Shown here: positions 35,150 through 42,745 of the stretch, in pieces
Numbering within the stretch: the first letter of the stretch is position 1
Layout: the number at the start of each line of letters is the position of its first letter
Origin: Haloterrigena alkaliphila
Lineage (GTDB): Archaea; Halobacteriota; Halobacteria; Halobacteriales; Natrialbaceae
Assembly: GCF_017352155.2 (NCBI RefSeq)
Contig: NZ_CP084320.1
Coordinates: 62,001 to 126,000, forward strand
DNA: 64,000 nt
Reading direction: 5' to 3'
Made by a program: the position numbers and the translations under genes
Notes under the pieces: model-generated
What the model saw: only the letters and a program-made list of their open reading frames with translations
What the model was told of the DNA's origin: nothing
Database searches by the model: none

Positions 35150-36355
35150 TCAGCCGTCGTCCGTCTCGACCAGCACCTTGCGAACGACGTCGGGATCCTC
35201 GAGCAACTGGTGATCGGTGTAACTCCCCTCGGCGCTGCCGCCGCTCTGGCGGGATTGCTCGATGATGTCGAGGAACGCGTGTTCCTTCAGGAGGTCCCGA
35301 ACCCGGCGCAGGGAGAGGGTATCGGAGCCCTCCTGGCGGCAGATCTCCTCGTAGACGTCGAAGATTTTGGTCGTGCGGAACCCGTCCTCGTCGGGGGTGT
35401 TGAGCGAGAGGACCGCGAGGGCCTGCAGGACGTACCGGGAGTGGGGCGTCGAACCGCGAATGAGTTCCCGGAACCGATCGGTCTCGGCCCGTTCGCGGGC
35501 CTGGACGACGAACTCCTCGCGAACCGTCTCGCTCCCGTTGGACTGGGCGATCTCGCCCGCGTACCGGAGGATGTCGATCGCCTTTCGGGCGTCGCCGTGT
35601 TCCCGGGCCGCGAGGGCTGCAGCGCGGGGGATGACGGAGGGCTCGAGGACGCCGTCCTTGAACGCGTCGCTGCGGGCCTGCATGATGTCCCGCAGCTGGT
35701 TGGCGTCGTACGGCGGGAAGACGAACTCCCGCTCGCAGAGGCTGGACTTGACCCGCTCGTCCATCCGATCCTTGTACTTGATCTTGTTGCTGATCCCGAT
35801 GACGCCGATCTTGCACGACTCGAGTTTGCCGGCCTCGCCCGCGCGCGAGAGTTGCATGAGGATGTCGTCGTCGTCGAGTTTGTCGACCTCGTCTAAGATG
35901 ATGAGGACGACCTCGTACTGCGAATCCAGCACCGTCCAGAGGCGCTTGTAGTACGTCGACGTGCTGAGCCCCTTGTCGGGGATCTTGATGTCGGTGCGGT
36001 CGGAGTCGTTCAGCGAGTGGGCGATCGTCTGAACCGCCTGCGTCTCCGTGCTGTCCTGTGCGCAGTCGACGTAGGCGAACTCCGCGGTGACGCCTTCCTC
36101 CGTCGCGACGCGAACCAGGCGTTCGGAGATGTGTTTCGCACAGAGGGATTTGCCCGTTCCCGTCTTCCCGTAGATGAGCAGATTGCTCGGGCTCTGCCCG
36201 AAAATAGCCGGATTGACGGCGTTAGCGAGGTCCGCGATCTCGTCGTCCCGGCCGACGATGCGTCCCTCCTCGGGGAGATGATTGATCTCGAGGAGTTCCT
36301 TGTTCTCGAAGATCGGATCGTCACGGGTGAAGAGGTCGTCGCCGGAACTCGACAT
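35150..36355 (-). CDS. Orc1/Cdc6 family replication initiator (origin B)
   Basis: The 401-residue AAA+ initiator has Walker A GKTGTGKS at 63-70, Walker B VVLIILDEVDKL near 158, the sensor segment IGISNKIKYKDRM, the Orc-specific FPPYDANQLRDIM near 215 and a C-terminal winged helix (about 310-400). The ATG at 36355 is preferred to an upstream GTG at 36370, because box O3 sits across the earlier codons. Its GC content matches the neighbouring chromosome, unlike orc1/cdc6-A. Box O3 between the upstream promoter area and the start suggests autoregulation. Identity is secure. Confidence 0.96.
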   Translation of the reverse strand: MSSSGDDLFTRDDPIFENKELLEINHLPEEGRIVGRDDEIADLANAVNPAIFGQSPSNLLIYGKTGTGKSLCAKHISERLVRVATEEGVTAEFAYVDCAQDSTETQAVQTIAHSLNDSDRTDIKIPDKGLSTSTYYKRLWTVLDSQYEVVLIILDEVDKLDDDDILMQLSRAGEAGKLESCKIGVIGISNKIKYKDRMDERVKSSLCEREFVFPPYDANQLRDIMQARSDAFKDGVLEPSVIPRAAALAAREHGDARKAIDILRYAGEIAQSNGSETVREEFVVQARERAETDRFRELIRGSTPHSRYVLQALAVLSLNTPDEDGFRTTKIFDVYEEICRQEGSDTLSLRRVRDLLKEHAFLDIIEQSRQSGGSAEGSYTDHQLLEDPDVVRKVLVETDDG

Positions 36356-36362
36356 GATCGTA

Positions 36363-36383
36363 GACACCACGTTTCCGGTGAAT
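36363..36383 (+). repeat. Origin B recognition box O3, overlapping the orc promoter region
   Basis: ACACCACGTTTCCGGTGAA begins about 8 bases upstream of the orc1/cdc6-B ATG, where initiator binding could shut off its own gene. Confidence 0.82.
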
Positions 36384-36502
36384 CGTCTTTACTGTTTGGA
36401 CTCGTCGACGAGGAGTTCGTCACAGCGGACAATTTCGGGAGAACGAGCGGCTATGGAGGTAATATATAGTTCTAGGGGAAGCGGTGACTGGGTCGGAGCG
36501 CG

Positions 36503-36524
36503 CACACACCGGGTTTCCGGTGAA
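36503..36524 (+). repeat. Origin B recognition box O4
   Basis: CACACACCGGGTTTCCGGTG followed by AA, then a G-run (ATGGGGTGAGCGGGGGAGG). Confidence 0.85.
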
Positions 36525-36568
36525 ATGGGGTGAGCGGGGGAGGGGGTCCAGTTGAAGTGGTGGTTTTG

Positions 36569-36590
36569 GTTCATCGGAAATTCGGTGTGC
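36569..36590 (-). repeat. Origin B recognition box O5, inverted
   Basis: The plus strand reads TTCATCGGAAATTCGGTGTG, a variant box facing O4. Confidence 0.72.
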
Positions 36591-36884
36591 CCGAGCGGCG
36601 CGTGCGGGAAAAGAGAGAAACGGTCAGTTCAGTAGACCGGGAGAGCGGACACTCTACACGCATTTCCCGCGGGTTTCGCGGTCTCGAGACATAGTAGATC
36701 GCGACGATGGCAGCAGATGATTTGGAGAGAAGGCTCGAGTTCGATACTCGAAGGAGACTGGGCTGAGAGACTACGACCTCGAAATAGTCGATTCCGGAAC
36801 GAGATGCCTCGATAGTCCTGTTAGTTTGAATATCGGCGACGGAGAATACCGCTAATTTCCAGTGAAAGAGTCGGCGTCGACTCA

Positions 36885-36990
36885 CGTCGACTAACTATCT
36901 TCGTTTTCCACTCAATGGACTTTTTACTCTCTAGCTTAATATATTTATTGTTGCTGGCTGGTGGAGTACCCATTGATCTAGTATCGTAGA
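36885..36990. other. AT-rich candidate DNA-unwinding element of origin B
   Basis: This stretch includes TTCCACTCAATGGACTTTTT and TAGCTTAATATATTTATTG. It is the most AT-rich part of the origin and lies between the facing box clusters. Confidence 0.65.
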
Positions 36991-37133
36991 GCACTGGCAC
37001 AGGGTGAAGCCAACCAGAAATCGGTTTGGGCTTCCTTTTGTCCTCTACGCCTTTCACCTCCTTCTACTACTATCTCGATCCCTCGCTTCGTCGTTCTCTC
37101 CTCCCCTTTGGCCCCTCTTCTCTTGATCACCGT

Positions 37134-37155
37134 TTCACCGGAAACCTGGTGTGTG
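37134..37155 (-). repeat. Origin B recognition box O6, inverted
   Basis: The plus strand reads TTCACCGGAAACCTGGTGTG. Confidence 0.85.
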
Positions 37156-37237
37156 CGTCTTGTCGTGTTGCTCTCGTCACGACACGTTGATACTACACCG
37201 TACCCCCGACGAGGCCGTCCCCCCTCTCGGTCACCGT

Positions 37238-37259
37238 TTCACCGGAAACCCGGTGTGTG
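37238..37259 (-). repeat. Origin B recognition box O7, inverted
   Basis: The plus strand reads TTCACCGGAAACCCGGTGTG, the exact reverse complement of box O4. Confidence 0.85.
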
Positions 37260-37301
37260 CGCGCGGGTGATAGCGACACCGGTTGCCGACGACAGAACTG
37301 A

Positions 37302-37323
37302 TTCACCGGAAACGTGGTGTGTC
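37302..37323 (-). repeat. Origin B recognition box O8, inverted
   Basis: The plus strand reads TTCACCGGAAACGTGGTGTG, the reverse complement of the O3 type. Confidence 0.85.
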
Positions 37324-37568
37324 CGTCCGTTCACCGTGGTATCAGTGATTCCTCCCGGTAATCGGCAACACCTAGCGCGGATCTTCTCAGTGCCCGCCCC
37401 TTGCGACTGATTGCGTCTCGAGAACCGGCGCGACTAATTGCGTCTCGAGACCCAGCGGCTGACTCGGCGGATTGCGGGTCAGTTTGTGGAATGCGCACGG
37501 GCTGGTTTGTGGAAGCTGCCAACGATGGTGTAATATATTCGATCCGTCCTCGGACACCGGTGATCCTG

Positions 37569-37590
37569 TTCACCGGAAACATGGTGTGCG
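37569..37590 (-). repeat. Origin B recognition box O9, inverted
   Basis: The plus strand reads TTCACCGGAAACATGGTGTG. Confidence 0.83.
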
Positions 37591-37612
37591 AGACGTATCC
37601 GTTTCGACGGCT

Positions 37613-37634
37613 TTTACCGGAAACGTGGTGTGTG
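37613..37634 (-). repeat. Origin B recognition box O10, inverted
   Basis: The plus strand reads TTTACCGGAAACGTGGTGTG. It is the outermost right-hand box, 23 bases from O9. Confidence 0.82.
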
Positions 37635-37798
37635 CGCGTCCTGTTATTCATTCGCTCGCGACTATTTCTCGAGTACCGTGCTTTCGGAGTTCCGTCGTCG
37701 ACTCCCGTCACGGATCGTGCGACTCTGCTCGGACTCGATAGGAGAGGAACACTCTAGCGAGACCGAGACAGACGCCGGCTCAGTAGTGTCGCACGGAC

Positions 37799-37975
37799 TC
37801 AGTAATAGTAGAGCTCGAGTTCGTGACCGCAGTTTCGGCAGGTCGTTTCCGTTCCCCGCAGCCGATTCGAGGACCGCTCCGCGTGAATACCTGGGCCCGG
37901 CGGAACGGCGGCGCTGATCGTCGCCTCGCATTCCGGGCATCCGATCCGCATAGCTGCATTATCTGACTGGGACAT
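37799..37975 (-). CDS. Small zinc-ribbon protein next to origin B
   Basis: Translating the minus strand from the ATG at 37975 gives a 58-residue protein. It begins MSQSDNAAMRIGCPECEAT and ends TCRNCGHELELYYY. Two CxxC knuckles about 32 residues apart (CPEC and CRNC) form a zinc ribbon, a frequent design among very small haloarchaeal proteins. It is the first gene right of origin B. Function unknown; the paired knuckles and clean start and stop make a real gene likely. Confidence 0.75.
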   Translation of the reverse strand: MSQSDNAAMRIGCPECEATISAAVPPGPGIHAERSSNRLRGTETTCRNCGHELELYYY

Positions 37976-38299
37976 ACCTCAGCCGTAGTCGAGAGTTCCG
38001 GATAGTTATACCAGGCGTACGGGATTTCAGCGCGATATTTTCCCTGTTTCACGTGAGTAGGGTGATATTTCCACGACGTGACACCGCGATACCCATTTCT
38101 CCATTTCTTGGAGTCGATACCGTGGCAACTGGGTCGAGACCGCGGTAACTGCCGAACCACGTGTGGACTCGTGAGCGTCTCAGCACCGTATGGCATGAGA
38201 GTCTCGGTACCAGATGATATATCGGTACCGTATAGCATATCGGTACCGTATGGGTATCGATCGGTACCACGATCAGTACCGCGTGGGATTCGAACCCGC
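37976..38299. other. Intergenic region with GGTACC-rich repeats and a tRNA-like T-arm sequence
   Basis: No gene is supported. Degenerate units around ATCGGTACCGTAT (exact at 38221-38233 and 38239-38251) fill 38181-38283. GGGATTCGAACCC at 38285-38297 is the reverse complement of a tRNA T-arm core, but no tRNA body matches it. Confidence 0.6.
38181..38283 (+). repeat. Degenerate ~18-bp tandem repeats with KpnI-like GGTACC cores
   Basis: About six units contain (A/C)GGTACC or AGTACC/AGCACC, and two are identical over ATCGGTACCGTAT at an 18-base period. They follow the P19-like gene stop on the minus strand. Confidence 0.65.
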
Positions 38300-39409
38300 C
38301 TAGACCGTGAACGAGACGTCCTCGAAGTCGAAAAACGCCGTCTCGTAGCCATCGTGTCGCGCCACTTGCGGGGGTAAGTCGACGGCGATCGTTATCTCGG
38401 CCCCGGACTCGAGGCCGTCGATGCCGGTCCCGTAGTGGTGGCCGAAGGCGTGATCGAGGGATTCCGTCAGCGGTTCGTCCTCGAGAACGGTCGCGTCGTC
38501 GCGTTCGACCGTGACGCTCAGCGACGCGAAGGGGAGGCTCACGTCGTTGTAGGGAGTTCGCGGACAGACGACGAGATAGGCGCCGTCCCCGGCCAATCGA
38601 TCGGCGTCCGTCGCGATCGCCGAAATCTTCGCGTCGCCGCTCCGCTCGGTTCCGATTCGATCGCCGGGGAGGTCTTCGATCGGCGGCCCGTCGGACGTGG
38701 GCGGGTGACCGGGTCCGTGATCGCCGCCGCTCGCATCCTCGTGATCGTCCCCAGCACCGTGTTCCATCAACGAGAGCGCCTCGGGATCGCCGCGTCGGTT
38801 CTCGTCGATCAGGTCGAACTCGAGGTCGTGGATGTCCGATCGCTCGAACTCGAAGTCGACCTCGAGGGTGGACGCACCCGTCCAGTTGGCGAACGCGCCG
38901 GTTCCACGAACCTCGAGCGCGCCGACCCGGACGCGGGCCGTGTACGCGCCTTCCTCGGGCAGGCTGACGTTGTCGCCGTAGTGGAACCCCATCCGCTGGG
39001 AGAGCATCGGCCACGGCGACAGCTGGCCGCCGACCGACTCGCCGTCCCGGAGCAACTCGAGTCCCACGTTCACCGGAAGGACGGTGTCCGTCTCCGCGTC
39101 CCAGACGGTGGCCATGAGGTGCATGCTGTCGTCCGTCTCGACGTCGACGCGTTCCGTTTCGCCGGCGACGGTCCAGAACCGGTGGGGGATCGTGTAGGAG
39201 AGCGCGACGGCGAGCGAACCGTCGCTCGCGCCGCCGTAGCTGCCCATCTCCTCCATTCCGGCGGGGAGGTAGACGGCGTCGGGGCGGTCCTCGACCAGCG
39301 GCGGGTTCGACCAGGCGGACTCCTCCTCGAAGCCGAGGCGCTCGAGACAGCCGGCGACGGCCAGCGCTCCGGTTCCGGCCGTTCCACCGAGAAAGGCCCG
39401 ACGATTCAT
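38300..39409 (-). CDS. P19/Tp34-like metal-binding lipoprotein
   Basis: The 369-residue protein has a Tat-like RRAFLGGTAG start and a lipobox AVAGC at Cys21. Residues about 30-185 match P19/Tp34 periplasmic iron/copper-binding proteins in order: AGMEEMGSYGG, DDSMHLMATVWDAETDTVLP, PMLSQRMGFHYGDNVSLPEE, YTARVRVG. The Met/His pair positions fit the family's copper and iron site. A His/Asp/Gly-rich linker (about 215-250) and a second beta domain (about 275-369) follow. It is probably involved in metal uptake or delivery on the cell surface. It may be co-transcribed with the membrane protein upstream on the same strand. Confidence 0.78.
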   Translation of the reverse strand: MNRRAFLGGTAGTGALAVAGCLERLGFEEESAWSNPPLVEDRPDAVYLPAGMEEMGSYGGASDGSLAVALSYTIPHRFWTVAGETERVDVETDDSMHLMATVWDAETDTVLPVNVGLELLRDGESVGGQLSPWPMLSQRMGFHYGDNVSLPEEGAYTARVRVGALEVRGTGAFANWTGASTLEVDFEFERSDIHDLEFDLIDENRRGDPEALSLMEHGAGDDHEDASGGDHGPGHPPTSDGPPIEDLPGDRIGTERSGDAKISAIATDADRLAGDGAYLVVCPRTPYNDVSLPFASLSVTVERDDATVLEDEPLTESLDHAFGHHYGTGIDGLESGAEITIAVDLPPQVARHDGYETAFFDFEDVSFTV

Positions 39410-39548
39410 TGGTTTCGTCTTGGGTTGCCAGCAGCAAAACGGCTGTTGGTTTGCCGGTCGAAAGCGCGGCGGCGCGATCCAAATCGGATCGAGCGCCGCT
39501 CATCGCCTGACGGCCGCTGTCGGTCCATCGGCTGAGGGCCGCTGTCGA

Positions 39549-41147
39549 TTACCCGCCGACGTACACCGGGCCCGGCGCCGGCAGCGTCAGGAGCCACAGA
39601 CTGACGACCGTGTAGCAGACCATCACGACGACGAACGGGTACTGGCTCCGGATCGCCTGCAGCCGTCCCGGGAAACAGTCGAAGGCCGTCGCGTGAGCCG
39701 TCCAGATCGCGAGGACGTGACCCGCGAGCACGGCTCCGATCTCGACGATCCCGACCCAGTCGGGGAGGGCGAGCGTGGTCGGATTGACCGGCGGCGCGAA
39801 CGGACTCGAGAGGGCCGCGAGCGCGGCCGGGGAGACCGAGATCGCGAACGCGAGGTAGTGGGCGACGTGGTAGCCCGCGGCGATCGCCAGCAGCGGCGGG
39901 GCGAACCGCCGGGCGAGTTCCCGTTCGGCGAGGTACGTCGGTGCGGTGCGCCGCGCGAGGCGGGCGGCGAGCCAGTACAGTCCGAGGGACAGTCCGAACC
40001 CGCTCGAGAGCACCAGCAGGTACGCCAGCGCCGCCGGAACGCCGGTCGAAACCACCGCCTCGATCGTTCGCCGGCCCGGTGGGGTGACGACGAACCCGTT
40101 GAACGTCAACTCCCAGACCAGCAGGAGGACGAACGCGACTTCGCTGGCATCGGCGACGACGCCGCGATCACGGAGTCGAGCGCCCGGGAGGACGAGTCGA
40201 AATCCGCCGCCCTCCCGTTGACCACCGTCCTCTTGCTGACCACCATTCACCCGCTGGATCGGTGCGACGGATCCGTAGAGGCGGAAGAGCACGGCCAGCG
40301 GATCCGCGCGTCGAAACCACGTCTCGGGCGAGAACACCACCGCGCCGGTGACGGTCGCGACGGCGTAGCCGCCGGCGACGAGCGCGAGGGTACCGGGGTC
40401 AGCCGTTACGGGCAGGACGATCTCGAGCCAGACCAAGAGGCCGAGACCGACGACCGCCGGCCACGACCGCAGGCGCGACGGATACGCGAGCAAACCGCCG
40501 TCGCCGCTCCCTCTGACGACGCCGCCCACGCCGCGCGCGAGGGTTCGAAACGGATCGATGGCGGGCCAGGGATCGACGAGCAGGACGGCGACCATCGGGC
40601 CCAGCGCCCGCAGGCCCACGAACGCGAGGATGACCCCGAGGTTCGCGATTCCCGTCGCCGGCCCCTCGAGACCGACAGCGACGACGGCCGCGAGGGCGAG
40701 AAGTCCGAGGAGCGATCCAAGCGCGGAGCCGACGGCGAGCGTCCGACGCGAAGCGACGAGCGGTCGAGTCGCCGTCGCGGCTCGAGTTGACGGTCGTTCC
40801 GACCGTTCCGACGCACCGGCACGCGTGCGCGAGTAGTCGTTCGCCGTCTCGACTTTGTTCGCCGTCCCGACTTCCGTCGTCACGAGCGGAACCCTCCACT
40901 CGTGAATCGCGTCGACGAGCGATCGATCGGTCACGAGCGCGGCCAGTATCGCGGACGCGGCGACGGCCGTGGCGCCGGTGAGCAGGGTGAGCCACGTCGG
41001 CACCGTGAGGTCGCGGTCCTCGCCGAGTCCGGCGGCGACGTTCGACGCGCTCGCGGCGTCCGTCCAGATCACCGCGCCGATAGCGACCGCTACGAGACCC
41101 CACGCGATCACGCGCCGCCGCCGCCGAGTCGATGGAACCGCTGTCAC
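39549..41147 (-). CDS. Polytopic membrane protein, partner of the P19-like lipoprotein
   Basis: About 532 residues and roughly 11-12 membrane helices (for example VIAWGLVAVAIGAVIW, WPAVVGLGLLVWLEIVLPV, VAFVLLLVWELTFNGFVV). Conserved-looking motifs include FSPETWFRRADPLAVLFRLY, YHVAHYLAF and AGHVLAIWTAHATAFDCFPG with RSQYPFVVVMVCYTVVSLWL near the end. The latter resemble actinobacterial membrane proteins often given the doubtful name fenitrothion hydrolase. The GTG at 41147 is my preferred start; the frame is open to 41291 but that piece is implausible. Intramembrane His residues suggest metal or heme handling. It is not FTR1: no REGLE-type motif. Confidence 0.65.
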   Translation of the reverse strand: MTAVPSTRRRRRVIAWGLVAVAIGAVIWTDAASASNVAAGLGEDRDLTVPTWLTLLTGATAVAASAILAALVTDRSLVDAIHEWRVPLVTTEVGTANKVETANDYSRTRAGASERSERPSTRAATATRPLVASRRTLAVGSALGSLLGLLALAAVVAVGLEGPATGIANLGVILAFVGLRALGPMVAVLLVDPWPAIDPFRTLARGVGGVVRGSGDGGLLAYPSRLRSWPAVVGLGLLVWLEIVLPVTADPGTLALVAGGYAVATVTGAVVFSPETWFRRADPLAVLFRLYGSVAPIQRVNGGQQEDGGQREGGGFRLVLPGARLRDRGVVADASEVAFVLLLVWELTFNGFVVTPPGRRTIEAVVSTGVPAALAYLLVLSSGFGLSLGLYWLAARLARRTAPTYLAERELARRFAPPLLAIAAGYHVAHYLAFAISVSPAALAALSSPFAPPVNPTTLALPDWVGIVEIGAVLAGHVLAIWTAHATAFDCFPGRLQAIRSQYPFVVVMVCYTVVSLWLLTLPAPGPVYVGG

Positions 41148-41318
41148 CGCCCGGGTACACCACGCCGATTCACATGTATCCCGCTCTCGCTCACAGTGGC
41201 CGAAGACGGCTATCCCGCTCGTGCTCGCAGTCGTCGACGGAAGTCGCAGTCGTCGATGGAACTGATATTCGGCGCATGAACCAACGGACATTTGATTACC
41301 CGCTCCGACGATTCGGGT

Positions 41319-42164
41319 ATGGAACGGCGGACGTATCTTCGCTCGCTCGGGGTCGCGGGTCTCGCTGGTGTCGCCGGCTGTCTCGAGAGTCTGGGGGGGC
41401 TGGGCGGCGATAGCCAGACGGTGTTGTCACAGCCCGACGATTACATTCCGGGTGCCTCGTATCCCGTCCACGGCGACGAGTTTCCGTCCTTCTCCGTCCC
41501 CGACCCGATCGCGGAGACGACCGTCTCGCTCGAGGATTTCGTCGGCGAACGCCCCTTCCTGATCACGTACTTCTTCACGACGTGTCCAGACGGAGTCTGC
41601 CCGGCCCTGCTGTTACGTCTGCGGTGGGTCCAGGAGGACGCCGCCGAGCGCGGCTACGAGGACGATATCGGACTGCTCGGCTTCACGTTCGATCCGGAAC
41701 GGGATACGCCCGACGTGCTGTCGGAGTACGCCGCCGAGCGCGGGATCGACTACGAGGCGGACAACTGGCACTTCCTCCGACCCGAAACTTACGACGAGGC
41801 GGAGACAATGACGGTCGACACGTTCGGTATTCCACTCCTCCGGTGCGACGACGAGGAGGAGGACTGCAAGACCGGGGACGAGAGCGGCGAGACGGGAGCC
41901 GACGACGGAGAGACGGATACCGACGGTAACGCGACCGAACGTCACGACGAACAGAACGGAACCGACGATCACGAGGAGCAGAACGGAACCGAGAGCGGCG
42001 GCCACGATCACGGCGAGTACACCTTCACGCATCCCGCGATAATCACGCTCGTCAACGAGGACGGCATCGTCGAACGCGCGTACCCGAAAGCGGTCCAGAC
42101 CAAACGGGCCGTCGGTCGGGACCGGATCCTCGAGGACACGCGCGCCGTCGTCGGGGTGGAGTGA
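41319..42164 (+). CDS. SCO1/SenC-type copper chaperone lipoprotein
   Basis: The 281-residue protein has a Tat-like ERRTYLRSLG start, a lipobox at Cys21 and a thioredoxin fold. Its cysteine motif is TTCPDGVCP, with Cys89 and Cys94, one residue longer than the usual CxxxC of SCO1. The expected distal His is in YTFTHPAIITLVNEDG near residue 230. Before it lies a His/Asp/Asn-rich insert (about 185-225, with HDEQ, DDHEEQ, GGHDHGE). It probably delivers copper to cytochrome oxidase or reduces its cysteines, outside the membrane. It is first of a SCO-TlpA-CcdA operon divergent from the P19 pair. Confidence 0.88.
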   Translation: MERRTYLRSLGVAGLAGVAGCLESLGGLGGDSQTVLSQPDDYIPGASYPVHGDEFPSFSVPDPIAETTVSLEDFVGERPFLITYFFTTCPDGVCPALLLRLRWVQEDAAERGYEDDIGLLGFTFDPERDTPDVLSEYAAERGIDYEADNWHFLRPETYDEAETMTVDTFGIPLLRCDDEEEDCKTGDESGETGADDGETDTDGNATERHDEQNGTDDHEEQNGTESGGHDHGEYTFTHPAIITLVNEDGIVERAYPKAVQTKRAVGRDRILEDTRAVVGVE

Positions 42165-42166
42165 GC

Positions 42167-42745
42167 ATGCGGCGACGGGACGTCCTCGCCGGGCTCGGCG
42201 GCGCGGGCGTGGTCGCCGGCGGCGGTGCGGTCGCGGTGTACGGACTGCCGTCGCCGGGGCGCTTCCTCGACGAGGAGACGGACGAACCGCCCGAGCCGAT
42301 CGAGATCGAGACGATCGAGGCCCCCGGGAGCGAGGCCGGGACGGTGGCGATCCCCGACCGCGGCCGGGCGACGTTCCTCGACCTCTTCGGGACGTGGTGC
42401 GGGCCGTGTATCGAACAGATGCCGGCCCTCGCCGAGGCCAACGAGCGGATCGGCGACGAGGTCCAGTTCTGCTCGGTCACGAACGAGTCGGTCGGCCCGA
42501 ACGGGTCGATCACGAAAGCGGAACTCGTCGACTGGTGGGAGAAACACGGCGGCAACTGGACGGTCGGACACGACCCCGCGGCCGAACTCACGTCGCGATA
42601 CCTCGAGGGCGGGTTTCCCACGGCCGTCGCCGTCGACGCCACTGGACGCGTTCAGTGGGCCGAATCGGGGATCAAGACCGCGGACGAACTGGTCGACGGA
42701 ATCGAGCGGGCCCTCGAGGCCGGCGACTCCGGCTCGGGCGAATGA
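42167..42745 (+). CDS. TlpA/ResA-type membrane-anchored thioredoxin
   Basis: The 192-residue protein has a Tat-like signal or anchor (RRRDVLAGLGG then GVVAGGGAVAVYG) and a thioredoxin fold with the active site WCGPC, Trp77-Cys81, after DLFGT. GGFPTAVAVDATGRV holds the cis-Pro. An in-frame GTG at 42161 overlaps the SCO1 stop (GTGA) and may be the true start. It likely keeps cysteines of a metal- or heme-binding protein reduced on the outer face, fed by CcdA, whose gene overlaps its stop. Confidence 0.88.
   Translation: MRRRDVLAGLGGAGVVAGGGAVAVYGLPSPGRFLDEETDEPPEPIEIETIEAPGSEAGTVAIPDRGRATFLDLFGTWCGPCIEQMPALAEANERIGDEVQFCSVTNESVGPNGSITKAELVDWWEKHGGNWTVGHDPAAELTSRYLEGGFPTAVAVDATGRVQWAESGIKTADELVDGIERALEAGDSGSGE

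Larger units (their letters stand above)
36356..37640. other. Replication origin B
   Basis: This 1.3-kb gene-free region lies upstream of orc1/cdc6-B. It has two plus-oriented boxes (36363, 36503) and six inverted boxes (36569, 37134, 37238, 37302, 37569, 37613) of core ACACCnnGTTTCCGGTGAA. The opposed sets flank an AT-rich segment near 36885-36990. With the two boxes past the orc stop this makes ten boxes. The arrangement of facing box clusters around an AT-rich unwinding element is the classic haloarchaeal origin. Function is inferred from layout. Confidence 0.88.

Noticed and set aside
36571-36885. 104-codon minus-strand frame inside origin B
   Set aside because: Its end overlaps box O5, composition is Ser/Arg-rich, and no homologue-like motif is seen.
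38285-38297. Possible tRNA gene at a T-arm-like GGGATTCGAACCC
   Set aside because: No anticodon arm, D-arm or matching acceptor stem within 100 bases; the adjoining T-stem has a mismatch. Kept only as a weak finding.
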